NCBI RefSeq assembly: GCF_003611035.1
Contig: NZ_CP030033.1
Span: forward strand, 620,001 to 684,000
Source: Cryobacterium soli
GTDB lineage: Bacteria > Actinomycetota > Actinomycetes > Actinomycetales > Microbacteriaceae
DNA length: 64,000 nt
Direction: 5' to 3'
The position numbers and the translations under genes were made by a program. The notes under the pieces are model-generated. The model was given only the letters and a program-made list of their open reading frames with translations, did not search any database and was not told the origin of the DNA. Position 1 is the first letter of the stretch. The number at the start of each line of letters is the position of its first letter. Below are positions 16,342 to 24,339 of the stretch, one piece after another.

Positions 16342-18609
16342 TTAGTGCGAGTGGAACGTGCGGCTGATGACATCCATCTGCTGCTCGCGGGTGAGGCGGA
16401 CGAAGTTCACGGCGTAACCGGAAACACGGATCGTCAGCTGCGGGTAGTTCTCCGGGTGCAGCATGGCGTCTTCGAGCGTCTCTTTGTTGAGCACGTTGAC
16501 GTTCAGGTGGTAACCGGTGGCCGACGTGAACGCGTCGAGCAGGCCGACCAGGCTGGTGATCTGCTCGTCCTTGGTGTGGCCGAGGCCGCTCGGAACGACA
16601 GTGTTGGTCAGCGAGATGCCGTCCTGGGCTTCACTGTACGGAAGCTTGGCGACACTGAGTGCCGACGCGAGCATACCGTGCGTGTCGCGGCCGTTCATCG
16701 GGTTGGCACCCGGTGCGAACGGCTCACCCTTGCGGCGACCATCGGGCGTGTTGCCGGTGGCCTTGCCGTAGACCACGTTGGACGTGATCGTCAGGATCGA
16801 CTGGGTGTGGATGGCGTCGCGGTAGGTCGGGTGCTTGCGGATCATGGTCATGAAGCGTTCCATGACGTCCACCGCGATGACGTCGACGCGGTCGTCGTCG
16901 TTGCCGAAGGTGGGGAATTCGCCCTCGACGGTGTAGTCGACAACCAGGCCGGTCTCGTCGCGGACCGGGCGGACCGTGGCGTACTTGATGGCGGACAGCG
17001 AGTCGGCGACCACGCTCAGGCCGGCGATGCCGCAGGCCAGGGTGCGGATGATCTCCTTGTCGTGCAGTGCCATCTCGAGGCGCTCGTATGCGTACTTGTC
17101 GTGCATGTAGTGGATGCAGTTCAGTGCGGTGACGTAGGTCTCTGCGAGCCACTCGAGGGTCTCGAGGTAGGCCGGGAAGACGGTGTCGTAGTCGAGGATC
17201 TCGTCGGTGTTCGGCGCGGTGGCCGGGGCGATCTGCTTGCCGGACACCTCGTCCTTGCCGCCGTTGATCGAGTACAGCAGCGCCTTGACGGCGTTGACGC
17301 GGGCTCCGAAGAACTGCATCTGCTTGCCGACGCGCATCGGGGAGACGCAACATGCGATCGCGGCGTCGTCACCCATCTCGTTGCGGATGAGTTCGTCGGA
17401 CTCGTACTGGATGGCCGACGTGTCGATCGAGACCTGGGCGCAGAAGCGCTTGAAGCCCTCGGGCAGCTTGTCGCTCCAGAGCACGGTCAGGTTCGGCTCG
17501 GGTGCGGGGCCCACGTTGTACAGGGTCTGCAGGAAGCGGAACGCGGTCTTGGTGACCAGCGGGCGGCCGTCTTCACCGATGCCGGCGAGCGACTCGGTGA
17601 CCCAGGTGGGGTCGCCGGCGAAGATCTCGTCGTACTCCGGGGTACGGAGGAAGCGCACGATGCGCAGCTTGATCACGAGGTCGTCGATGAGTTCCTGGGC
17701 ACCGGACTCGGTGAGGACGCCGGCGGCGAGGTCGCGCTCGATGTACGCGTCGAGGAAGGCCGCGTTACGGCCGAACGACATAGCCGCACCGTTCTGCTCC
17801 TTGACGGCGCCGAGGTAGGCGAAGTACAGCCACTGAACGGCTTCCTTGGCGGTGGTGGCCGGCTTGGTGATGTCCGAGCCGTAGCTGGCGGCCATCTGGG
17901 CGAGCTCCTTGAGGGCCCGGATCTGCTCCGAGTTCTCCTCGCGGGCACGGATGATGTCCTCGGTCGAGGGCTCCATGTCCAGCTCGGCGCGGTCGTTCTT
18001 CTTACCGGCGACCAGGGCGTCGATGCCGTAGAGGGCCACACGACGGTAGTCGCCGATGATACGGCCGCGGCCGTAGGCATCCGGCAGGCCCGTGATCAGG
18101 TGGCTGCTGCGCGCACGACGCACGCCGGGAGGGTAGACGTCGAAGACCGCGGTGTTGTGGGTCTTGCGGTAGTCGGTGAAGATCTTTTCGAGCTCGGGCG
18201 ACACGGGGTAGCCGTAGGTCTCGAGCGAGGTGGCGACCATGCGCCAGCCGCCGAAGGGCATGATCGCGCGCTTGAGCGGCGCGTCGGTCTGGAGGCCGAC
18301 GATGACCTCGTTGTCCTTGTCGATGTAGCCGGGCTTGTGCGCGGTGATGGACGACGGCGTGGTGGCGTCGATGTCGTAGACGCCCTTCTCGCGCTCGACG
18401 GGGAACATCGCGGACAGCTTGGCCCAAATGCCTGTGGTGCGCTCGGTGGCGCCTTCGAGGAAGCTTGCGTCGCCGGTGTACGGCGTGTAGTTGCGCTGGA
18501 TGAAGTCGCGCAGGTTGATCGAGTCTTGCCACGGGCCGCTGACGAATTCAGCCGGGCCTGCTTCTGCGAGACCGCGCTGGTCGCTTCTGATGCCATCTGT
18601 AACGGTCAT
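16342..18609 (-). CDS. pflB: formate C-acetyltransferase (pyruvate formate-lyase)
   Basis: 755 residues, near E. coli PflB (760). It converts pyruvate and CoA to acetyl-CoA and formate. The catalytic cysteine pair is C420-C421 in [14 protein letters not shown], and the radical glycine is G731 in [12 protein letters not shown] near the C-terminus. The start is marked by AAGGAGAG. Followed by its activase. In a largely aerobic actinobacterial family, a complete pfl pair points to fermentative capacity. No formate channel or formate dehydrogenase is nearby. Confidence 0.95.
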   Translation of the reverse strand: MTVTDGIRSDQRGLAEAGPAEFVSGPWQDSINLRDFIQRNYTPYTGDASFLEGATERTTGIWAKLSAMFPVEREKGVYDIDATTPSSITAHKPGYIDKDNEVIVGLQTDAPLKRAIMPFGGWRMVATSLETYGYPVSPELEKIFTDYRKTHNTAVFDVYPPGVRRARSSHLITGLPDAYGRGRIIGDYRRVALYGIDALVAGKKNDRAELDMEPSTEDIIRAREENSEQIRALKELAQMAASYGSDITKPATTAKEAVQWLYFAYLGAVKEQNGAAMSFGRNAAFLDAYIERDLAAGVLTESGAQELIDDLVIKLRIVRFLRTPEYDEIFAGDPTWVTESLAGIGEDGRPLVTKTAFRFLQTLYNVGPAPEPNLTVLWSDKLPEGFKRFCAQVSIDTSAIQYESDELIRNEMGDDAAIACCVSPMRVGKQMQFFGARVNAVKALLYSINGGKDEVSGKQIAPATAPNTDEILDYDTVFPAYLETLEWLAETYVTALNCIHYMHDKYAYERLEMALHDKEIIRTLACGIAGLSVVADSLSAIKYATVRPVRDETGLVVDYTVEGEFPTFGNDDDRVDVIAVDVMERFMTMIRKHPTYRDAIHTQSILTITSNVVYGKATGNTPDGRRKGEPFAPGANPMNGRDTHGMLASALSVAKLPYSEAQDGISLTNTVVPSGLGHTKDEQITSLVGLLDAFTSATGYHLNVNVLNKETLEDAMLHPENYPQLTIRVSGYAVNFVRLTREQQMDVISRTFHSH

Positions 18610-18647
18610 ATGGATTGCTCTCCTTGTAGGATCGAGGCTTTCCCGCT

Positions 18648-18671
18648 GACTGGGTGTTTATCCCACCAGTC
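18648..18671. promoter_or_regulatory. inverted repeat upstream of pflB
   Basis: GACTGG (18648-18653) is mirrored by CCAGTC (18666-18671), with flanking CCCG/GGG pairing, about 40-60 bases upstream of the pflB start. Its position suits an operator controlling the pfl operon; the regulator is unknown and I see no FNR-type TTGAT-N4-ATCAA site. Confidence 0.35.
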
Positions 18672-18751
18672 GGGCCACGAGAGCAGGACCACGAGGTACC
18701 AGCTAATGCCACGGTGCCGGTGGTTCGCCCTCTGTTCTGAACACTACTCTT

Positions 18752-18784
18752 CGGTTCGGCGGCCGAACCGGGACCTTGGTCCCG
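18752..18784. terminator. paired hairpins between the sucrase-ferredoxin gene and pflB
   Basis: Two adjacent inverted repeats: CGGTTCGG/CCGAACCG (18752-18770, three-base loop) and CGGGACC/GGTCCCG (18769-18784). On the minus strand they begin about 35 bases after the stop at 18818 and would end the repeat-peptide operon, though no T-run follows. They could equally be operators for pflB. Confidence 0.4.
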
Positions 18785-18817
18785 TATTCACCTCCCATTG
18801 GGGGGTGCCTCCAGCCG

Positions 18818-19828
18818 CTATCGTGTGGACGCGCGCGCGGGCGCGATCGAGTGCAGCCGGAACTGTCGCACCGGGCGCGCCGTGGTGGCGGCACAGGTGC
18901 TGAGCAGCGGCTCGGAGAGGGTCTCGACGACCCGCACGGTGACCGGCTCGACGGCGTGAGCCGCCCGCGGTTCGTCGCCGGGCGCGGCGGTTCCGGTCGT
19001 GTGGTCGAAGGAGACGCTGTGCACCCCGGCCGACTCCGTCCACGACCGGTAGGCGAAGGCGTCCACGCGGTCGTCACCGAACTCCCGGGCCGCGAAGGCG
19101 GCAGCGGCCTGCACGACGTTCGGCAGCGAGCTGCGGCCACGGAAGCGGCTCGGTTCCACGAGTCCCCGGCGATACAGTTCGATCAGGGTGGGGGCCTCCT
19201 CCGCGCTCATCCGGCCGTAGTACAGCCCGTGCGGGAAGAGGATGAGGGTGGCCGCAAACCTGTCACCGCCCAGGTGGGAGCATTCCCAGGTGGCGTCGGG
19301 GTGGGCCAGGGCGAGCGCGGTGACAACCGGGCGGCCTCGCACGGCGCAACATTGGTCGTGGCGGGCGTGCGTGCACACGCAGATGAGCGGCTCGGTCGAC
19401 GGCTCCCCGCCGGCGCCGTCCAGCGGCACCGTGAGGAGGTCGGCTGGATCGGACACGGCGCCCCAGCGGATCTGCTCGTGCCCTGGCCGGGCATCCACCG
19501 CGGCCCAGCGCCAGCTGGCCTGGGCGCGGCGTTCGTGGGCGGTGCGGCCCGTGCGCCGGATCGCGAGCGGGCGGATGCCCGCGGCCTCGATGCGGGTGAC
19601 CAGGGCGCGGCCGAGGGCGGGGTCGAGCGGGGACTGCAGAAACGCGTGTGTGCCCCACGCCCCGTCGATCTCGACCAGGAACCAGCGTTCGCCGTACCCG
19701 GCCGTGCCGGGCAGCGGGTCGTCGCGCTCGAGGGACCGGTCGCTGCACGGCAGCCAGCCCGCGGCTGGCGACTGCTCCCCCGGCGCCGAGTCCCCCGGCC
19801 CGGCCCGGTCGTCCCCAGCCCGGCTCAC
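18818..19828 (-). CDS. sucrase/ferredoxin-like protein (thioredoxin-fold [2Fe-2S])
   Basis: 336 residues from a GTG at 19828 that overlaps the stop of the upstream oxygenase gene (GTGA, 19825-19828). It fits the sucrase/ferredoxin-like family (PF06999): SPLDPALGRALVTRIEAAG near 66-84, then the ferredoxin-like part with C150, C152, C160, C161 and C183 in CVCTHARHDQCCAVRGRPV and WECSHLGGDRFAATL. Such cysteines typically hold a [2Fe-2S] cluster in a thioredoxin fold. No signal peptide. In this operon it could supply electrons to, or remove metal or oxidant from, the JmjC-type oxygenase reaction; that role is inference. The family's physiological function is unsettled. Confidence 0.85.
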   Translation of the reverse strand: MSRAGDDRAGPGDSAPGEQSPAAGWLPCSDRSLERDDPLPGTAGYGERWFLVEIDGAWGTHAFLQSPLDPALGRALVTRIEAAGIRPLAIRRTGRTAHERRAQASWRWAAVDARPGHEQIRWGAVSDPADLLTVPLDGAGGEPSTEPLICVCTHARHDQCCAVRGRPVVTALALAHPDATWECSHLGGDRFAATLILFPHGLYYGRMSAEEAPTLIELYRRGLVEPSRFRGRSSLPNVVQAAAAFAAREFGDDRVDAFAYRSWTESAGVHSVSFDHTTGTAAPGDEPRAAHAVEPVTVRVVETLSEPLLSTCAATTARPVRQFRLHSIAPARASTR

Positions 19829-21087
19829 CGCACGACCAGGACGCCTTCGCGCACGAGGCGCCGGGCGACGACCAGGGACGAGGCCGAATCCAGCCCGGTC
19901 AGGCCGCCGGCCTGCGTGGTCTGGCCCGTGAGCACCTGCGCCAGGGCGTCGGCGGCCTCCGCGGGCAGAGTGACCCGTTTGCCCGACAGCACCAGCGACA
20001 CCGTGGTGGGACCCGAGCTCCGGCCGGGCCCGGAATCCGTCTCGAGACGGGCATCGAGCCCGCGGCGGAGGCTCACGGTGGTCGCCTCGTGCAGGGCGGC
20101 CGCCGCGGCGCTCGTCGCGAGCGGGGCGACCGGTTCCGGCCGGGCCGAGTCGCGCACCCTCGCGTGCAGGCGCCGCCCGACCGTGGCGTCGGGGCCGGGT
20201 TCGGCACGGGCGAACCGGGCCAGGTCGTCGACGGCCGCGCCGACGAGCGCGGCGACCGTCGCCGCATCCGTGAGGTCGACGCCCAACGGCAGCGCGGCGC
20301 GGAGTGACTCGTCGGCGGTCGCGGCCGCCAGCACCTCGCGGAGCACGTCGTGCCGGGTGAGGGCGGCGACCCCGATGGTCAGGTGGATGGACGTGCCGCC
20401 GAGCGCCGTCGCGGAATGGATCCAGCCGCGCGGGAGGTAGAGCACGTCCCCCGGCCGGAAAACTTCGTCGATGGCCGGCAGGTTGCGCGCCTGCGTCTCC
20501 ACCTCGCCGCGATGCCCGGACCACGGCTGGTCACGGAGCGGCCGGGAATGCACGGGCGGATGGATACGCCAGCGTTTCTCCCCCTGCACCTGGATCACGA
20601 AGACGTCGTGCACGTCGTAGTGCGGGTCGAATCCCCGTTCGGCGGCCGGGGTGATGTAGGCGTTCACCTGCACCGGATGGCCCAGGTCGGCCGCCAGGGC
20701 GCGGGCGAACTCCGCCAGCGGCGGCCAGGTGCGATGCAAGCCCTGCAGCACCAGGGTGGCCCCGGCACTGAGTTCGTCGAGGACCTTGTCGGCGCTGACC
20801 TGGTCGGCGATCTCGGCTCCCAGCCCACCGGGTGCCGTGTAGCGCGCGGGATCGAGCAGCACGCCGGCCTTGGCCATACGTGCGAACGGAGTGCGGAGGC
20901 CCCTGCGGGTGACCAGTTCATCCACCGCGTCGGCGCTGAACAGGTCGTCGAGCCCGTCGCCCAGCCCCGCGGCGCGGGTGAACAACGCCGCGCGATCCCA
21001 GTACTCGGCGGCAAAGGACTCCGGCGGCACCGGCAGCAGCCGTGCGAGCGCGGGCCGATCACTCGGCCCGCGCTGCCCGGAACCCAT
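19825..21087 (-). CDS. JmjC/cupin Fe(II)/2-oxoglutarate oxygenase (ROX-like)
   Basis: 420 residues from the ATG at 21087, which overlaps by one base the stop of the repeat-peptide gene (TGATG). The JmjC-like core has the iron triad H156-x-D158 (DPHYDVHDVFVIQVQGEKRW) and H224 (YLPRGWIHSA), with HLTIGV after it. The C-terminal part (about 360-420, VSLVLSGKRVTLPAEA and on) resembles the winged-helix end of ribosomal-oxygenase-type proteins such as YcfD/RoxA. These enzymes hydroxylate protein side chains (Arg, His, Asp/Asn) in the cytosol. Its direct coupling to a repetitive Asp/His/Asn-rich peptide suggests that peptide as substrate; this is inference. A housekeeping ribosomal hydroxylase is the alternative. 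Confidence 0.82.
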   Translation of the reverse strand: MGSGQRGPSDRPALARLLPVPPESFAAEYWDRAALFTRAAGLGDGLDDLFSADAVDELVTRRGLRTPFARMAKAGVLLDPARYTAPGGLGAEIADQVSADKVLDELSAGATLVLQGLHRTWPPLAEFARALAADLGHPVQVNAYITPAAERGFDPHYDVHDVFVIQVQGEKRWRIHPPVHSRPLRDQPWSGHRGEVETQARNLPAIDEVFRPGDVLYLPRGWIHSATALGGTSIHLTIGVAALTRHDVLREVLAAATADESLRAALPLGVDLTDAATVAALVGAAVDDLARFARAEPGPDATVGRRLHARVRDSARPEPVAPLATSAAAAALHEATTVSLRRGLDARLETDSGPGRSSGPTTVSLVLSGKRVTLPAEAADALAQVLTGQTTQAGGLTGLDSASSLVVARRLVREGVLVVR

Positions 21088-21341
21088 CAGGCGGATCCGT
21101 CGGCGCCGCCGTCGTGCCCCTCGGGGTTGGCGCCGCCGTCGGCCGTGCCCTCGCCGGAGGCGGAGCCGTCCGCGCCCCCGTCGTGTCCGGAGGGGTTGGC
21201 TCCCCCGTCTGCGGTGCCCTCGCCGGCATCGGCCGAACCGTCGGCCCCGCCGTCGTGACCCTCCGGGTTGGCTCCGCCGTCCGCGGTGCCCTCGTTCGGA
21301 TCCAGGCTCGATGTCGTGATGTCGTCGTCGTTGATGCCCAC
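21087..21341 (-). CDS. repetitive Gly/Asp/His peptide, RiPP-precursor-like
   Basis: 84 residues from a GTG at 21341; GGAGG at 21348-21352 gives ideal spacing. After a 17-residue opening (MGINDDDITTSSLDPNE) come three repeats, residues 18-41, 42-64 and 65-84, each built on GTADGGANPxGHDGGADGSA (x is E, S, E). Each repeat has one Asn-Pro, one His-Asp and three Asp. No Cys, Lys, Arg or aromatic residue is present, and the peptide is very acidic. Its stop overlaps the oxygenase start, so they are translationally coupled. A short N-terminal segment followed by tandem near-identical cores is the architecture of multi-core modified-peptide precursors. It could alternatively be a metal-binding or disordered acidic protein. 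Confidence 0.8.
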   Translation of the reverse strand: MGINDDDITTSSLDPNEGTADGGANPEGHDGGADGSADAGEGTADGGANPSGHDGGADGSASGEGTADGGANPEGHDGGADGSA

Positions 21342-21502
21342 TGCATACCTCCAAAGCCGTTGCCGGGCGCCGGCTGACGCCCACTCGCGATAGTACGTCG
21401 CCGACCGGGCCCGCGGCTAAGAAACTTCGAAGAATCCCGCGGGAGTGTTGAACCAGAACGAGATCGCCACCAGCGTGTTGCCCACCCGGAACGAGAAGAG
21501 CC
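21342..21502. promoter_or_regulatory. divergent promoter region between the repeat-peptide and flavinylated-redox operons
   Basis: 161 bases separate the repeat-peptide start (minus) from the ferric-reductase-like start (plus). On the minus strand TACTAT (21390-21395) is a fair -10 about 50 bases from the start codon, with no good -35. The palindrome TCCCGCGGGA sits near 21434. Shared space makes joint regulation possible but does not prove it. Confidence 0.45.
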
Positions 21503-22975
21503 ATGACAGTTCGCCAGCCCACTGCCGGCACCGACGCACCGACGACCGACGCACAGGATGTCGCCCGGGGAATCAGCCGGGGCGCGACCAGGGGTGCCAC
21601 GGCGCCGGTCGCCCGGGCCCGCCGGATCCGCACGCGACGCCGGCTCCGCGCCGCGGACATCCTGAGCACGGCGCTCGTCACCTCGATCGCCCTGGCCGTG
21701 GCGCTGTACCTGGCCTACGGCGGTCTGAACACCGTGACGGATGTCCCGTCGGCCGTGACCGCCCTGGGCATCGTGACCGGGCTCGTCGGCACCGACCTCA
21801 TCCTGGTCATGCTCGTGCTTGCTGCGCGCATCCCGCTGATCGACCGCACGGTCGGGCAGGACGTGGCCATGGCGCTGCACCGACGGCTGGGCAAGCCGGC
21901 CCTCTACCTGATTCTCGCCCACGGTGTGCTCCTCACGGTGGGTTACGCGCTCAGCAGCGGCGTCGACGTGATCGCCGAGACGATCTCCCTCTTCAACACC
22001 CCGGACATGGCCTTCGCCTATCTGGGCGTGGGGCTGCTCGTGGCCGTGGTGGTCTCGTCCCTCGTCGCGGTGCGCCGGCACTTCCCGTACGAGGTCTGGC
22101 ATGCCATCCACCTGCTCAGCTACGCCGCGGTGCTGGTCGCCCTCCCCCACCAGCTCAGCGCCGGCGGCGTGCTGGCCGACGGCACGGTGCAGCGCGTCTA
22201 CTGGCTGGCACTCTACGTTCTCGCCTTCGGGTCGATCGGCGCTTTCCGTTTCGTGCTTCCGGTGATCCGGTCGTACCGGCACGGGATCACGGTCTCCGGC
22301 GTCGAGACCATCGCCCCCGGTGTGGTGTCGATCCACCTGACCGGCCGTCACCTCGACCGGCTGCAGACGGCGGGCGGCCAGTACGCGATCTGGCGGTTCT
22401 GGACGGCCGGCACCTGGTGGCACGCGCACCCGATATCGTTCTCCGCGGTGCCCACGCGCACCAGCGCCCGAATCACGGTGCGGAACCTGGGCCGCGGCAG
22501 CCGCGAACTCGCCGAGGTGCCCGTGGGTACTCGGGTGTCATTCGAGGGCCCGTACGGCCTGTTCACCGATGCCGCCCGCACCTCGCCGCACCTGGCGGTC
22601 GTGGCCGCGGGGATCGGCATCACCCCCATCCGTTCGCTGCTCGAGCACTCCACTCTCAGCCGCGGCGAAGCGACGGTGCTGCTGCGCGGTACCGATGCCT
22701 CGCAGAGTTATCTGTGGAACGAGGTCGGCGCCCTGTCCCGCACCGCGGGGTCGGCCATCTACTCGATGATCGGACGCCGTCCTCGTGGGGTCGACACCTG
22801 GATGAGCGCCGAGGCGATCAGCGCCGGGGTCACCATCTCCAGCGTGTTCCCCCGGCTGACCGACTCCGACCTCTACGTCTGCGGCCCGCAGGCGTGGACC
22901 GATCTGGTGGTGCGGGACGCCAAGGCCGCCGGGCTAGCCGACCGTCAGATCCACGTGGAAAGGTTCGACTGGTGA
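21503..22975 (+). CDS. ferric-reductase-like transmembrane flavoprotein
   Basis: 490 residues, start marked by GAGAAGAG. An Arg-rich N-terminus precedes about six membrane helices (residues about 50-255) of the ferric reductase-like/heme type, with His residues in helices (ALHRRLGK, LILAHGVLL, WHAIHLLSY, LVALPHQL) that could bind two hemes. A cytosolic FAD/NAD domain follows: HAHPISFSAVP, VSFEGPYGLF, AAGIGITPIRSLL for nucleotide binding and DLYVCGPQAW near the end. It should pass electrons from NAD(P)H through FAD and heme across the membrane. Its stop overlaps the start of the FMN-binding protein (GTGA), suggesting that protein is its acceptor. Confidence 0.9.
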   Translation: MTVRQPTAGTDAPTTDAQDVARGISRGATRGATAPVARARRIRTRRRLRAADILSTALVTSIALAVALYLAYGGLNTVTDVPSAVTALGIVTGLVGTDLILVMLVLAARIPLIDRTVGQDVAMALHRRLGKPALYLILAHGVLLTVGYALSSGVDVIAETISLFNTPDMAFAYLGVGLLVAVVVSSLVAVRRHFPYEVWHAIHLLSYAAVLVALPHQLSAGGVLADGTVQRVYWLALYVLAFGSIGAFRFVLPVIRSYRHGITVSGVETIAPGVVSIHLTGRHLDRLQTAGGQYAIWRFWTAGTWWHAHPISFSAVPTRTSARITVRNLGRGSRELAEVPVGTRVSFEGPYGLFTDAARTSPHLAVVAAGIGITPIRSLLEHSTLSRGEATVLLRGTDASQSYLWNEVGALSRTAGSAIYSMIGRRPRGVDTWMSAEAISAGVTISSVFPRLTDSDLYVCGPQAWTDLVVRDAKAAGLADRQIHVERFDW

Positions 22976-23505
22976 GAAAACGCGCTGTCGCAGCAAGCAT
23001 CCTCTCCTCTGCCGCCGTCCTGGTGGTGGGCTGGCAACTCGGCGCCCCCAGCGCCGTGATGACGTCGGTTCCGTCCGCCTCTTCCGGCGTCGGCACCAGC
23101 ACCGGTCCGGGGTCACCGGCCACGGGCACATCGTCGACGGGCACATCGTCCGCGGGAACGCCGTCCGCGGGCGGCGCGTCGGCACCGGCCGCCACGGCTT
23201 CCGCCACGCCCGCGGCACCGGCCGCAGCCTCCGGCACGTTCGTGGGCACCAGCACCTCCACCCGGTTCGGATCGGTGCAGGTGCAGATCACCGTGACGGC
23301 GGGCAGCATCACCGATGTGACCGCCCTCAAACTCACGGATGCCGACGGACGGTCCGTGCAGATCAGCAACCGGGCTGCCCCGGTGCTGCGCCAGGAGGTG
23401 CTCTCGGCGCAGTCCGCCCAGGTCTCCACGGTCTCCGGCGCCACCTACACGAGCGAGGCGTATCTCACGTCGTTGCAGTCAGCTCTCGACCAGGCCGGAC
23501 TCTGA
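22972..23505 (+). CDS. exported FMN-binding domain protein (covalent flavin carrier)
   Basis: 177 residues from a GTG at 22972, overlapping the preceding stop by four bases. An N-terminal hydrophobic segment (residues 5-25, signal or anchor) leads to a Ser/Thr/Ala/Pro-rich tether (35-88) and a C-terminal FMN-binding domain with VSGATYTSEAY at 154-164. The SGAT motif is where ApbE attaches FMN by a phosphoester bond, most likely at Thr158. The acidic residue often found three positions before the motif is Ser here. The domain should hang outside the membrane and take electrons from the ferric-reductase-like partner. The next gene encodes ApbE. Confidence 0.88.
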   Translation: MRKRAVAASILSSAAVLVVGWQLGAPSAVMTSVPSASSGVGTSTGPGSPATGTSSTGTSSAGTPSAGGASAPAATASATPAAPAAASGTFVGTSTSTRFGSVQVQITVTAGSITDVTALKLTDADGRSVQISNRAAPVLRQEVLSAQSAQVSTVSGATYTSEAYLTSLQSALDQAGL

Positions 23506-23507
23506 TC

Positions 23508-24296
23508 ATGCCCACGGTGGTCTTCCCGACCATGGGAACGATGGCGAGCCTGCGCTTTCGCGATGCGCCGCCCGGCACGAACGGTGACGTCACCGACGTA
23601 CTGCAGGGCCTGCGCGATCATTTCGAGGACCTCGAACAGCGGTTCAGCCTGTACCGGGCCGATTCGGAGATCAGCCGGATCAACGACGGGTCCGAACGGC
23701 TGACCCGGGCCAGCCCATCGATGCTCGCCGCCTACGAGCTCGCCCTGCGCTGGCGGGACGACACCGGCGGAGCCTTCACCCCGCACCGTCCGGACGGTTT
23801 CCTCGACCTTTCCGGCGTGGTCAAGGCCCTGGCTATCGAGGATGCCGGCCGACTGCTGCGTGCGGCCGGCGTGCAAAATTGGCTGGTCACCGTCGGCGGG
23901 GACACTCTGTCCGACGGAACGGAGGCCCCGGCGCCCCAGGCGGAGGGGACGCAGACACCGTGGACCGCGGGCATCGTCGACCCGCTCGACCGCAGCGCCC
24001 TGCTCTGCGTCGTCCCGTTCACCGACAACTGGCGAGCGATAGCGACGTCGGGCACCTCCGAACGTGGCGAGCATGTCTGGCGCCGCCCGGAGTCCGGCGC
24101 CCTTGTGCAGGTCAGCGTCCTGGCTGCGGACATCGTCACGGCCGACGTCCTGGCCACGGCGATCCTGGCCGGCGGACCCGACACCCTCGACCGGGCGACC
24201 GAGCGCTGGAACATCGACGTGCTGACGGTCGACGCGTCCGGCGGCCTGGCGATGACGCCGCGGCTGCGGGAGCGCTACCTCAGCCCCGTGACCTGA
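23508..24296 (+). CDS. apbE: FAD:protein FMN transferase
   Basis: 262 residues; the ATG at 23508 lies 2 bases after the preceding stop. ApbE moves the FMN part of FAD onto a Thr/Ser of an SGAT motif. Recognisable are TMGTMASLRF at the start, LEQRFSLYRADSEISRIN (38-55), DGFLDLSGVVKALAIE for flavin binding, VTVGGDTLSDG, a IATSGTSERGEH segment, and a metal site in ADIVTADVLATAIL. No lipoprotein signal is visible, so it may act in the cytosol or reach its target by another route. Third gene of the flavinylation operon. Confidence 0.9.
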   Translation: MPTVVFPTMGTMASLRFRDAPPGTNGDVTDVLQGLRDHFEDLEQRFSLYRADSEISRINDGSERLTRASPSMLAAYELALRWRDDTGGAFTPHRPDGFLDLSGVVKALAIEDAGRLLRAAGVQNWLVTVGGDTLSDGTEAPAPQAEGTQTPWTAGIVDPLDRSALLCVVPFTDNWRAIATSGTSERGEHVWRRPESGALVQVSVLAADIVTADVLATAILAGGPDTLDRATERWNIDVLTVDASGGLAMTPRLRERYLSPVT

Positions 24297-24308
24297 GCCC
24301 GTCTGGAG

Positions 24309-24339
24309 CTGAGACCGCCTAGACCTGAGACCGCCTAGA
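24309..24339. repeat. tandem 15-bp duplication covering the glcD stop
   Basis: CTGAGACCGCCTAGA lies at 24309-24323 and 24325-24339. The second copy contains the minus-strand TAG stop of the oxidase gene, so the duplication supplies a second stop copy. It sits between convergent genes. Confidence 0.6.

Noticed and set aside
21042..21377. Plus-strand Val/Ala/Gly-rich frame opposite the repeat peptide
   Set aside because: No ribosome site, whereas the minus frame has GGAGG at ideal spacing and a one-base overlap with the next gene.
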